DNA from: Barthelona sp. PAP020
Taxonomy: Eukaryota > Metamonada: BaSk clade
Length of the DNA: 51,282 nucleotides
Assembly (NCBI GenBank): GCA_040182905.1
Contig: JARQWU010000043.1
Span: 1 to 51,282 of the forward strand
Direction of reading: 5' to 3'
Positions 9,601 to 17,664 of the stretch are shown in pieces. The position numbers and the translations under genes were made by a program. The notes beneath the pieces were generated by a model. That model ran no database searches and had not been told where the DNA came from. It worked only from the letters and a program-made list of their open reading frames with translations. Numbering within the stretch: the first letter of the stretch is position 1; each line of letters begins with the position of its first letter.

Positions 9601-11805
9601 TTTTGGTAAATTTAAATCGTTAACAGTTCCTAATATCGTTGAGATATCATAATTATGCTCTAAACCATCACGTATTTGAGTTAATTGCCGTTTTTTTAGA
9701 TATTTGAAATAAACATCATTTATTCCAGCATATTTCATTTTATTGACTAGTGTTTTCACATAACTATCACTTTGATAGTTCGAATAAACATTATTCTTTA
9801 ATATTAATGATACATCATTCCCAATGAACCTTGAATTTTGATTCTTAGTTTTGGCAGAATGTAATGACACAAAAGATTGAATCTCTGTCAAATCATCAAC
9901 ATCAGTTAAAGGATCTGGTTGTTTGGAAAATTCTTCAACTAAATTTTGATCCATCGTTGGTATTATGTGTGGAGGTAAAAAAACAAACAATTCCTCTTCA
10001 CTTTCAAAAACAATGGGCTTAAAATTGATTGAATCAAAAAATTCGACTTCTTCCAAAGCCGACAATTTTGATTTCCCACGTAGAACTTTTCGTTGAAGCA
10101 CATTTTCTTTCAATGATTCACAATACGTGTCATACAGATCTGTATACTTCTTAGAAACTTCAAATAAGGCTTGATGAAAGTCTTCTCTCTCCAAAGATTC
10201 TTTCGGAAATGGTCCAATTCTGTCCCAACATTGATGTGCTATATTATTCAATTCAACATCAGAACGATCTTGGAATTTTTTCAACAGTTTTTCCAAAAAA
10301 TGATCTGCAACTGCATCTGGTGGGGGAACAACGGGTACACATTCATTTAAATAACTTAAATCTAAGAAAGGTCTTTCGGAAATGAGTTCAAAATTTTCAT
10401 TGGTTTCCTTTTGTACCAGACAAGGAATTTTCTTCTTTATTGTTTCCGCTTTTTTTTTACGCTGCGCTAGAATTGTGTTCCTTACATCCGTTACCATTCG
10501 ATCATAAGATATTTCAACATCCATATCCTTTTTCATTTGAAATTTGTGCAACACTTCTCCAACTGAATGAATCATTTGCAAAGGAATATCAATCTTCTTA
10601 AAACCTTTATCGGTCTTTGAAAGCAATAGAAATTCGTTGACATCAACAACAGGTTTAACACTATCTTCTGCAAATGTTTTTGCACTGTTGTACACCAAAG
10701 ATAAATAATTATTTTTAGTTTGTTTTATACGAGAAAGATTATCTCTTAACTCATTCACAAAAATTTGATCAACATTGCCAACATTAATTTCTTCAACACT
10801 TTCAACATCATTGACAATATTTTCCCCCACATTTTGTTTTCGCTGTTTCCTTTCAGCACTGAATGGTGGTGTGAAAATACGTATCTTCGTGGTGAGAACA
10901 TCAAGCAATTCATCTTTTTTCGCTATCTCATCAATTAACCTCATTTGACCACGTCGATATGCTCGTTCAGCTAAATCATCTCTTCGTGCATTTCGTTTTG
11001 ATTTATATCTATCAAGCCAATTTTGTGCCTTTAAAAGAACCTTATTTTCCATGTTACTTAAAGAATGAATCAATTGAGGCTGTTTGTTTGCATCAACAAA
11101 CGTCTGAAAATTGTTTGCAGCATCAAGAAAATCAAAAACTTTTTCTTGCTTCAACAAATACTCGGTGTATTCTTGTTGATGTCCAGAATTTTCAAAAAAC
11201 ATTTTTATTTCATTTCTAATATGTTTGGCAAACTTTTCACGTGTTTGCCATTTAGAAAAAAGTGTCATTACATTATTAGATGAAGATGGTGTGAATACAG
11301 GACTATCAGTAAGATTCAAATTTGAATTTGCTGCAGGTTTTGTGGAGGAAGAAGAAGAAGGTGAAGATAAAGAAAGCTGTTGTGAAATAAAAATATCATC
11401 TATTTCTAAACTGGGTGGAGGAAAGGGATTTGCTTTATTTACTTCAGAAAAGGCAGATTTCGTGGATGTTGAAGGTTTTTTCCTTTTAAACACCTTTTTT
11501 CTTTTAATTTTATTGGAAAAATCCTGTTTTTTGGAAATAGGTCTCAAATAAGTCCTATAAATTAAACTTTCATTGATATTACTTTCATACAATCTTTGAG
11601 GATTATGATATATCGCAACAGGTTCTATTTCAACATCTTCATATTCTTCACGTGCCGACACAGGACTTGCATTGTCAGCTATTTTGGGAATTGAAACTGG
11701 TATTGCATTTAAATGTAAAGGACTTTGTTTTTCACCCTCAATTTTCAATTTGGGTATTATATTTTTTTGGTACTCAACATTCGACAAAGTTGGCAATGTA
11801 GTCAT
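3664..11805 (-). CDS. giant TPR-repeat protein
   Basis: This is a 2713-residue protein counted from the first ATG; the open frame extends 8 codons upstream to a TTG, which I did not use. The first roughly 200 residues are polar and rich in Ser and Lys/Glu. TPR-like helical pairs are visible around residue 785 (YKDAYQVLMDLLEQNPFDF), around 2175 (FLRAIIQLHRQNLEQAYVDI) and around 2410 (YNIGVIFYKLANYELASSYF), with further helical repeats between. A run of eight glutamates lies near residue 1008, encoded by a GAA microsatellite. There is no signal peptide and no enzymatic domain that I recognise. TPR solenoids are protein-interaction scaffolds; the cargo cannot be told. A frame of more than 8 kb with no stop argues for strong constraint. 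It is divergent with the MAP2K gene across about 500 bp. Confidence 0.9.
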   Translation of the reverse strand: MTTLPTLSNVEYQKNIIPKLKIEGEKQSPLHLNAIPVSIPKIADNASPVSAREEYEDVEIEPVAIYHNPQRLYESNINESLIYRTYLRPISKKQDFSNKIKRKKVFKRKKPSTSTKSAFSEVNKANPFPPPSLEIDDIFISQQLSLSSPSSSSSTKPAANSNLNLTDSPVFTPSSSNNVMTLFSKWQTREKFAKHIRNEIKMFFENSGHQQEYTEYLLKQEKVFDFLDAANNFQTFVDANKQPQLIHSLSNMENKVLLKAQNWLDRYKSKRNARRDDLAERAYRRGQMRLIDEIAKKDELLDVLTTKIRIFTPPFSAERKQRKQNVGENIVNDVESVEEINVGNVDQIFVNELRDNLSRIKQTKNNYLSLVYNSAKTFAEDSVKPVVDVNEFLLLSKTDKGFKKIDIPLQMIHSVGEVLHKFQMKKDMDVEISYDRMVTDVRNTILAQRKKKAETIKKKIPCLVQKETNENFELISERPFLDLSYLNECVPVVPPPDAVADHFLEKLLKKFQDRSDVELNNIAHQCWDRIGPFPKESLEREDFHQALFEVSKKYTDLYDTYCESLKENVLQRKVLRGKSKLSALEEVEFFDSINFKPIVFESEEELFVFLPPHIIPTMDQNLVEEFSKQPDPLTDVDDLTEIQSFVSLHSAKTKNQNSRFIGNDVSLILKNNVYSNYQSDSYVKTLVNKMKYAGINDVYFKYLKKRQLTQIRDGLEHNYDISTILGTVNDLNLPKSIKKRYVEKMCFFGRPQKLFQTEEWRKILRLVEFLVADHQYKDAYQVLMDLLEQNPFDFTLYIRKAKILFELNMCMDCLKEINLAMEYVTKNLTSVEAELKRLQQIVDDLLKQDRKPSKEMLRRVEWLTKQRSWLRKKITTYILFELKVKRKAGVLTYDDIIERTSYALKIHPNVECHMLRIHCLIRLKLYETARKDLNIFKEENEIRIEEGYANEVVSYLVQSYINIFLCVLDLKKDDVEKRSQAIQTLLTEETMLITNLNAVFNLKIEEEEEEEEADNDNDIDRNRINFLSLDDNHFWFLYFSAILLWYARIYTIIWFLFSNIKGYPIDMELIQTINLEINSIEFEGFIHELIKKFSQYQFLQPQIQTVEKATIAISSKNNEKNVFFANQIKTHLKKFIQSQKELKSYVYILKAHLLSLETKKQEMKEFSYNFTKVFLPFSSINAQQTCIDNFEQNFTFEIFEKPFQTLRIKDTIPLIDIYERIPQFQNISTLKSLYKPPELSKTVLKLYNKAQQLFPDDTRRCIFKMLSYQNYYDELYGSFQNIVSLFLKSLMMMFFQVKLFRDELIRNIRQRAMFLYEKDLEAEAEAQEKLEKNNSNNTAEELEVEDDETSTNKTVSGSKSNKLIDNNSKDSINSFQLNAEVNVDELIAKKISLNMVMRVISEIENTEKYEQYIHGFKHYYKDALFSFSLIGVIIPRLIAISKKISRCLYQSALINREMDLLTFVCKGSADYLEYECYHKVYQVLKHCWSEIRTFEEKNEDFFTWISLNKLGSFNQSKKFLFTRDNLYIFGDCIETYFFQFFNVLKNLAANSVEVLKNTDEFLNFNFIQIMHRSMPSGLSNNLYPLAKQDLFKLLQTSKNLNEIILIKYFNIYCHNSLHEFNYWFDDDSNVVIDWSFLNKLPLTSHLDEMLTKCYLLYLKHGRFDEIFKYTLNLNRLFPSSVTISIILAKMYTYICRKILSEEFGANTNDRYMLYKRLSCNCLICVFEKLKHFVDQSVVVKNETTTVSSQFLRKLIKEPAVGFVHAISSVPTLESSSYYDALNGYPLLSLMEIPDTIFMHYQKKIVENKHKMNIQKVFGFDALNNFQKLCCAYLSAQLASLHLFNNRLQEAELYSNVCAEYYEMFIGNLEKKNQTQKKYSLKNYNCSLIDAKNAQLAYLQHIASSYLTYTFQNFDDLKFKLYLTKGRVHHHLENQKAAYHALKQVSHMRQRIDSLLMQSILFRRVRLSNDALMILNALFETNRELIRKILRFKNEKCSAKVLSRKIIKSVEMMSHLKISSSFLFENRISELNKRDFPPKLSFIQHGISNNNKDPLHYFSQLIRVVIERGFCHFTLNFHKRSYYDLSVGIDLSNMLRKIKFEATNASANAIVDGNMNENNDMQLSLPNMTSTKYNHRESLSRMPSLTRLTSIPNTSSRHSQAYFLRAIIQLHRQNLEQAYVDITQSLSLSPRFILARYYCAVIELFLGLLQQSLVSFEKLTKDEPKNTNYRFYKVIVEQINVNNMIKLYEKELYVKYCDSYENNDILLRIILKKLAFLKIFNSIVADYSKMLLMIVNPISDHRYMLILHNRAMAYSRLEEYDSALHDLAKINKITLSQQILTLNKFRKSLWNYKRKKFFETDFEYQGNYDELKKLTKCMLIEKCFYIGTKQALVEGLDIARRILRLYPYDLLLIYNIGVIFYKLANYELASSYFIKASIIADNENEIEIQIKASAAIFNCARNFGDIILSLSVIKTIIQLYNDKMEIFGFYPINPCHFPLAKEQKKYNIMLKQYSEIFENFILKKFSIVEKQILFVFNSNKITYMSSDLFTQYILFYLHLFIVNKIKCIDLSLIDWYFNNIYNTEFIPPYNSFLQVQFYVSIVYIKQEQYSEAITMCSQCLKSLKLKNSFFIQNKSQTFDDIFEQGFRFNLAVTFWLNKNFVQSKEQFSLLIQNENFNLNDKDIIVMFERCLISLNDKFGANVMNSLRQLILDKV
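8769..8793. repeat. (CTT)n microsatellite inside coding sequence
   Basis: About eight CTT/TTC units encode a run of eight glutamates in the TPR protein on the minus strand. Length variation here would stay in frame. Confidence 0.9.
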
Positions 11806-12310
11806 AGAATTATCCTCTTCATATAACAATAAATAATATTTCTTTTCGAATCTTCATTAATTAATGTCAAATATGATGAATAAATATAATAAAAAGAACT
11901 TTAAATAGTTTGTTTATGCAAGAAAATTAGCGTTAAAAGGAAATAATTGAAAGGAAATCAAATTTGATTCTTTTGTAGTTTTCCTTTTCTGAAAGACTTA
12001 AAACTTTTTAATTGCCGTCTGAAATTCAAGCAAAACCAGTAATTAGTTATTTTAACAGAAAGATCTTTTTAATTTTATTTTATTTCAAATATTCATCACA
12101 TTTTCTTATTTGTACAATTAACAATCTAATAAATAAGCTAGAAAAACAAAAATTTTGTGTGAACAACAAGAGAATAATTTATTTAAACAGAGTTATTGTT
12201 TTTCCAAAAATAAAAGTGAAATTGAGTGTCAATAGCAAAGCTTCAGTGTGAATATGAAGGATTTCACATATTTTAAAAATGTTCTGTTCAACTTTTTTTT
12301 TTTCTTCATA
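11806..12310. other. divergent promoter region
   Basis: This holds the upstream regions of the TPR gene (minus) and the MAP2K gene (plus). It is AT-rich, with T runs immediately before the MAP2K ATG. A plus-strand frame at 12012-12251 begins at TTG, has no ATG, and shows no protein features. I see no recognisable regulatory element. Confidence 0.5.
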
Positions 12311-13393
12311 ATGTTTAATTTGGAATTAGATTTGGACGTTGTTGATTGTGATGATACTTTTGTTTCCGATACTGGCACTTGGAAAGGTTCTAATCTCAAA
12401 TTAAATTCACAAGGAGTCACGTTAGTATCACCAAAGGATCCAGCGTTGAATGCATTTAATTCTGAATCTTTAGAAGGGAATACCTCTTCAAGAGGAAGTC
12501 GTTATATTAGACCACAAGGTGCACCATTTATTGTACATTACTCTGAACTTAAAAGACTGGAAAAATTGGGTTCTGGTGCACAAGGTTGTGTTTATCGTTG
12601 TTTACACACAACAACTAACGAGGTAGTTGCTTTGAAAGAAATTTCTTTGGATTTATCTGACGATTCTTTGACAAAAAATATTGAGAGAGAAATTCGAGCT
12701 CTTTATAAAACAAATTGTCCTCATATTGTTCCTTCTTATGGAGCTTGGTTCAGAGAAGGTAAAGTTTGCATATGTTTAGAAATGATGACTTTAGGTTCAC
12801 TTGATTCAATCATCTGTTTTGGAAGGTTAAGCGATTTGATTCTTAAAACTGTGGCTTACCATGTTTGTTGTGCATTATGTCATTTAAGAGAACATCATAT
12901 CATTCATCGTGACATAAAACCCAGTAATTTCCTTGTATCTGACCGAGGAGAGGTTAAAGTTGCAGATTTTGGTGTTTCTGCGATATTTGAAACAACCATT
13001 AAAGATTTGAACCCAGATTATACATTCGTCGGAACTGTTAAATACATGGCTCCTGAATGGTTATGTTCTCCTCACAAAGATTATAGGAGTGATGTTTGGA
13101 GTCTTGGAATTTCTTTGCTTGAGTTGGCAGGAGAGCGTGTATTTTGTTTTGATAATCAGGAGATTACCATTTTTGACATGATGAAAGCCATTATGAATTC
13201 TCCTCCAAAAGCGGATCCAACTCTTTATTCTGAACATTTTTGTGATTTCATTTCATCGTGTTTGCAGATTAACATTGAAGATCGTGCATCTGCTGATCAA
13301 TTGTTACAACATCCATGGCTTGCAAACGTTGATCTCCAATCAGGTCATATGCTTTTGAAATCTTTGATAAAGGATCGTCTTAAAAAGAAATAA
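12311..13393 (+). CDS. MAP kinase kinase (MAP2K/STE7-like)
   Basis: This is a 360-residue dual-specificity-type kinase. From the chosen Met: glycine loop GSGAQGCVY (87-95), ATP lysine in VALKEISLD (K109), HRDIKPSNFLV (H199, D201, N206), DFGVSAIF (219-226) and TFVGTVKYMAPE ending at 249. The DFGVS...FVGT...YMAPE pattern and the short C-terminal lobe are typical of MEK/MKK, which phosphorylate a MAPK on Thr and Tyr. The activation segment between DFG and FVGT is longer than in animal MEKs and has candidate phospho-acceptors (ETT, YT). Start: an ATG at 12254 and a GTG at 12248 would add a Phe-rich stretch that reads like T-rich 5' UTR, so MFNLELDL at 12311 is preferred. The N-terminus is acidic; no MAPK-docking site is certain. 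It converges with the exonuclease gene. Confidence 0.92.
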   Translation: MFNLELDLDVVDCDDTFVSDTGTWKGSNLKLNSQGVTLVSPKDPALNAFNSESLEGNTSSRGSRYIRPQGAPFIVHYSELKRLEKLGSGAQGCVYRCLHTTTNEVVALKEISLDLSDDSLTKNIEREIRALYKTNCPHIVPSYGAWFREGKVCICLEMMTLGSLDSIICFGRLSDLILKTVAYHVCCALCHLREHHIIHRDIKPSNFLVSDRGEVKVADFGVSAIFETTIKDLNPDYTFVGTVKYMAPEWLCSPHKDYRSDVWSLGISLLELAGERVFCFDNQEITIFDMMKAIMNSPPKADPTLYSEHFCDFISSCLQINIEDRASADQLLQHPWLANVDLQSGHMLLKSLIKDRLKKK

Positions 13394-13600
13394 AGCTTTG
13401 TTTATATTTATTGTTTGTTTTAAAACTGATTAATCAATGGATATGTGCAAAAATATTTCTGAACATCTTCCAAAAAGTTAGTTGCAAATTGAACTATGAC
13501 AGTTCAAACTTCAGAAAGTAGAATTGACCCAATGACTGGCATTTGTTCAAATATTTTTTCTCTTTTTCAACAAAAATAATAGACTAAATAAAAATTTATG

Positions 13601-15496
13601 TTAATTTGGTTTTATACCAATTGTGGCAATTCCTTCAGCATTCATTGGATTTCCTTGAATTTCTGATGGTTTTGGTCTTGAAGACGATATGATAACTGTT
13701 GAATTTCCTGGTAAAGAAGCTAAAATTAGATCAATGACTCCAAATATTTTACTGATAATGAATTCATTGATATTTTCTTTGACATTTTCATTGACATTTT
13801 CTTTGCTGTTGGTGTTCACCTCTTTTAAATCATTCTCTTTTTCCAAAATATCCTCAACATTAATAAATGAGAAACTTTTAGCTTTTGTCTTATTTTTTAT
13901 TCTGTTGAGAACACGGGGTACACTTTCTTCAATATCAATATGTTCAATATTTACATTTGCATCGACTTGTTGCAATAAAAACTTTGGTGAAACATAATAA
14001 TTAATTTCAATGTTTGAAGGATAATTCGATAATTCTGTATCAAAGTCAAATGTTGAAAGATCAATGTTGGCACCACCTACTCGTAAAATTTTGCTGATTG
14101 GAATTTGTTCAACTCTATATTTTTTTTTCTTTGTGGATTGATTTTTATCTAAGAATTTACAAGCAAAACATCTGCCGCTTGCTAATGCATCTTCAACTGA
14201 ACAATGCCCACCAGTAATCAATTCTCTAAGTAAAATCGTATTAACATACTTGTCAGTTTTTCCCCAAATCAATTCAGTTTCAAAAATATTGGAATCAACT
14301 GTTTGAAAATTAAGAAAAAATTCACCATTTTGAATTTCCATATTTCCATGACTTGATGCAATGTGTCTCAATGCTGGTTTTCTTAATTGTCCACCTGATT
14401 TCCATCGATCATGACAAAATAATATCGAAGTGTCTGAGATGAACGAATGATTCATATTTAATGCCGCTAAATCACAATCAACACTATGACCAATCACAAC
14501 TGTATGAAAATCCACAAATTCATCAAATAATCTTTGTGCATCAACAAAATCTACGAAAATACCTAAATCTGATGCTTTTTCAACAATTGAACGGGAAATT
14601 CCGGAAAATTTTGTCACATAATCAACAATTTTAGCACCAGGATTAACAAGAATATCTATAACAATCTGAGGTTTTAATAGACTTTCAATGCTAATCTCTA
14701 AATTTAATGCTTCTCTAACTTCCTTGATAACATCAAAATTATATGGATTTTCAAGCAACAGATAAGTCCAACCAATTGTTTTTTTCAATAAATCATCATC
14801 ATCTATTATTTCTAAATGTTTTAAAACTGTAAAAATTGGATACATATCAACCAATGATAATCTGGCTAATCCTTTTTGAGTTTCGGTAGTGACAACCATT
14901 TCAGCATCCAATGCAGCCACAGCTAAACTTTTCTTTGACAAATGATCAGATTTTTCTGTCAAATTGATATCAGTGAATAAATAATTTTTATACATGTGAT
15001 CAAACAAAATTTTTGTACTGACATTTTGAATATTGTTTGAAAGAAAATCTTCAAAAATCTTTTTGCTTTTTTTATCTTTCTTTACTTTTCTTTTTGTATA
15101 AATGTTTAACATGGCTTCAAAAGGTGTACGTCTTATTTGCTTGGTTTTAATTGAAATATTTAACCAAGGATACTTTTCAAGTAAAATATCATAAATCCCA
15201 TAAGATTTCCATTTTTTATATCCTATATGATCAAAATGTAACCACACAACATCATTTATCAAATACTTTTGAGAAATAACAAATTTTCCAACAACAAGAT
15301 CAGAAAATATTTGTGCAATAACACGACTAAACTGTTCAAGTTCAATCATACGATTTAAATTGTAATCAAGTGCAATTTTCGCCTCACCTTTGAAAAAATA
15401 TTCTAAAGGATCTTCATCAATGTTATCATTCTGTTCTTCATTATTTAACATAGGATCTCGTTTAATTGGATCAAAATCTTGACTTAATTCATGCAT
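13601..15496 (-). CDS. REX-type DEDDh RNA exonuclease
   Basis: This is a 631-residue protein with a 3'-5' exonuclease domain of the REXO1/REX family. Exo I is LDAEMVVTT (D197, E199), Exo II is IGHSVDCDLAAL (D340/D342) with SDTSILF after it (D355), and Exo III is GGHCSVEDALA (H431, D436). All five acidic/His catalytic residues can be placed, so the enzyme should be active, most likely trimming structured RNA such as rRNA or tRNA precursors in the nucleus. Oddities: the usual DCEM is DAEM. About 57 extra residues separate the first strand (ARLSLVD) from the strand that normally follows within about 15 (QIVIDILVNP). Residues 1-190 and 455-631 are lineage-specific; the C-terminal part includes an Asn/Lys/Glu-rich stretch. 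The ATG is at 15496, after an AT-rich leader. Confidence 0.88.
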   Translation of the reverse strand: MHELSQDFDPIKRDPMLNNEEQNDNIDEDPLEYFFKGEAKIALDYNLNRMIELEQFSRVIAQIFSDLVVGKFVISQKYLINDVVWLHFDHIGYKKWKSYGIYDILLEKYPWLNISIKTKQIRRTPFEAMLNIYTKRKVKKDKKSKKIFEDFLSNNIQNVSTKILFDHMYKNYLFTDINLTEKSDHLSKKSLAVAALDAEMVVTTETQKGLARLSLVDMYPIFTVLKHLEIIDDDDLLKKTIGWTYLLLENPYNFDVIKEVREALNLEISIESLLKPQIVIDILVNPGAKIVDYVTKFSGISRSIVEKASDLGIFVDFVDAQRLFDEFVDFHTVVIGHSVDCDLAALNMNHSFISDTSILFCHDRWKSGGQLRKPALRHIASSHGNMEIQNGEFFLNFQTVDSNIFETELIWGKTDKYVNTILLRELITGGHCSVEDALASGRCFACKFLDKNQSTKKKKYRVEQIPISKILRVGGANIDLSTFDFDTELSNYPSNIEINYYVSPKFLLQQVDANVNIEHIDIEESVPRVLNRIKNKTKAKSFSFINVEDILEKENDLKEVNTNSKENVNENVKENINEFIISKIFGVIDLILASLPGNSTVIISSSRPKPSEIQGNPMNAEGIATIGIKPN

Positions 15497-15864
15497 AAAA
15501 ATAAAGAATGCTTTTAGTAACTCAAAAACATTGTATTTTTATTAGAAAATTTTATATCATTTTTTAGAAAAGAAATAAGGGATGATTAAACATGTAAATG
15601 TTCTTATTATTATGAAGGGAAATGGAAAAAAATTGCGGTTGCAATTAACCTGCTCTTTGTGGATTTACCATTTCAAGAAACATACAATTCAATTGTTATC
15701 ATCATTCCTTTTTTTTTTCAAATTATAATAAACAAAATAGAACGAACAAAATAAATAAACTGACAAAAATATTTATGACTATAAAAGGTTTTTGACTATA
15801 AAACATTGACTATGATACATATTAATAAATATAAATATTTGTATCAAATATAATTATATGGAAA
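15497..15864. other. intergenic spacer
   Basis: Both neighbours are on the minus strand: this is the 3' flank of the transporter gene plus the upstream region of the exonuclease gene. It has T and A runs and several AATAAA-like strings (for example AATAAACAAAATAG near 15728), but nothing I can assign. Confidence 0.45.
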
Positions 15865-17415
15865 TCAATCACAAGAATTAACGAAAAGAGCAACATTTTG
15901 ATCAGAATTAATTGTTGAAAAAAATTGATTTGCAAATACAACAATCATATAAATACCATGTAAAAGAGTGAGAATTGAAATCACGATTGAAACAAAATCA
16001 ACAGCAACATCTTTTTTCATCCATTTTTTAAATAAAAATTTGTTCACAAAAAAAGAAAGCATCCCAAAACAAAGGAAAAATAAAATATATTCGATGTTTA
16101 ATTCATGAATTATAGAATATTGGCCTAAACATGCAGCAGACGTAAAAAACATGAGGATGGATGAATCTACATTTATTGTTTCAGGTGAACTTTTTGAGAA
16201 ATTGAAGAGAGAAGCAATTTTATTTAAACCATCACCAATACCAAATACCGATGATGTTCCGCCAAATAGAATGCTGAGATGTGCAATATGCCTCAATATA
16301 GATTTTGAGTTTTGCATTTCATTTGCGGCATTTTGAGGATATAATAAATATAAGAAAAGAAGAACAAGAATTAGTTGAAAAGGGTAAAAAAAAAACCAAA
16401 TACTGGAACACTTTGAAAAAGAATTTTGATAATAAGCAATAAAGACAAAGAGACCTAAAAAGAAAAAAGAAAACACAATTTTCTTCAATGGAATTTTTTC
16501 AATTTCCGGTTCAGCATTGCTTTCAATATCACTTTCAACACCAGAACCACAGATAAAAGAATTTTCATCATCATCACTCATCAAAGAACAAAGTTCATGA
16601 ATCGTTTCATTATTGACCTCTAATGAGGAATATTCGATATTATCTTCATCCAAATCGCTATTTATTTCATTCATTGATTTCTTTTTATCTGAAATTTCGA
16701 GCATTAATTGTTGCATGCTATTTTTCTTTGTCATTTTCTTTCCAAAATTTGATGAATCTGTTTTTAAAGAATTTTCTTTGCAAAAATCTTCAACAGCTTG
16801 AGAATTGTCTGAAATTGTTTCTTCACAACTGCCAGAATGTTCTTCTTCAAAGGAATCACAATTTTCATTGATAACTTCTTCATTTGGATTGAATAAATTT
16901 CCAACAAAGGTCACACCATCTGAGTTTTTTTTTTTTGAAAAATCATTTGGTCCAGAACTTTTTATCTCACATGGATCGATTGTTACTTCTTCAATTATTT
17001 TAACTTCTTTACTGTATGATGACAAACTACTTTTCAAAAATTGGTATCCCATAAAAAAAAGAAGAGGAATTAATAAAAACTGCAAAAACAACTCCGACAT
17101 AAATTTTCTTAATAAAATGCCAATAATAACACCCCAAATAGCACATGGATGAGCTATAAAAATAATAAACCATTGAATAACCAATTTAAAAGGATTTTTT
17201 GACGAATATTTCCTGATATTAAAAATTAATGACATAATTGTATTTCCAATAATAATTGTATTAGATATAATAGTTGTTGTGTGAAATTTCATCCCCGCAC
17301 ATATTAATATTGGTACAAATAACACTCCTCTGCCAAATCCACAAGAATTACTAATTGAACTACCTATAAAACAAAATATTAATCCAATCCATTGTATAAA
17401 TGTAAAGGATATCAT
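15865..17415 (-). CDS. TauE/SafE-family membrane transporter
   Basis: This 516-residue polytopic membrane protein has hydrophobic segments at the N-terminus (about 1-25, 45-65, 75-100 and 108-130) and again in the C-terminal half, forming two bundles. The first segment carries SNSCGFGRGVLFVP, matching the Gly-rich motif followed by FVP at the start of TauE/SafE proteins. A second Gly-rich motif, FGGTSSVFGIGDG, starts the second half. The family exports sulfite, sulfoacetate or other small anions; the substrate here is not predictable. Between the halves lies a very acidic Ser/Glu/Asn-rich loop of about 150 residues, presumably cytosolic and a possible regulatory segment. The upstream frame begins with TTG; MISFTFIQW is the first ATG. 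Confidence 0.85.
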   Translation of the reverse strand: MISFTFIQWIGLIFCFIGSSISNSCGFGRGVLFVPILICAGMKFHTTTIISNTIIIGNTIMSLIFNIRKYSSKNPFKLVIQWFIIFIAHPCAIWGVIIGILLRKFMSELFLQFLLIPLLFFMGYQFLKSSLSSYSKEVKIIEEVTIDPCEIKSSGPNDFSKKKNSDGVTFVGNLFNPNEEVINENCDSFEEEHSGSCEETISDNSQAVEDFCKENSLKTDSSNFGKKMTKKNSMQQLMLEISDKKKSMNEINSDLDEDNIEYSSLEVNNETIHELCSLMSDDDENSFICGSGVESDIESNAEPEIEKIPLKKIVFSFFFLGLFVFIAYYQNSFSKCSSIWFFFYPFQLILVLLFLYLLYPQNAANEMQNSKSILRHIAHLSILFGGTSSVFGIGDGLNKIASLFNFSKSSPETINVDSSILMFFTSAACLGQYSIIHELNIEYILFFLCFGMLSFFVNKFLFKKWMKKDVAVDFVSIVISILTLLHGIYMIVVFANQFFSTINSDQNVALFVNSCD

Positions 17416-17664
17416 CTTAAATAAAATAATTAAAACCAAGATCAATTCTAAAAAAAGACTCCTTTAGATTGAAAATACATTTGCAAATGAATGTTTATTG
17501 CTTTCATTTAAAGAATAAGTTAAAGAATTTTATAAAAGAATGACATAATATGGAAGATTTGAAAGAATTCCTTTTTTTCAAAATATGATCCCTCATTTTT
17601 TTTTTTGAAAAAATTACCAACTTAAAAAAAAAAATTGATTAAATACAATTTTATGTTAATTTAA

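Noticed and set aside
11806-11829. Upstream extension of the TPR gene to a TTG
   Set aside because: The frame is open but has no ATG there; a eukaryotic gene is more likely to start at the ATG at 11805. The same reasoning moved starts for the genes ending at 13393 (12248 to 12311), 15865, 20172, 21288, 21541, 25374, 27799 and 35386.
12012-12251. 79-codon frame upstream of the MAP2K gene
   Set aside because: No ATG, Phe/Ile/Lys composition expected of AT-rich spacer, and no domain.
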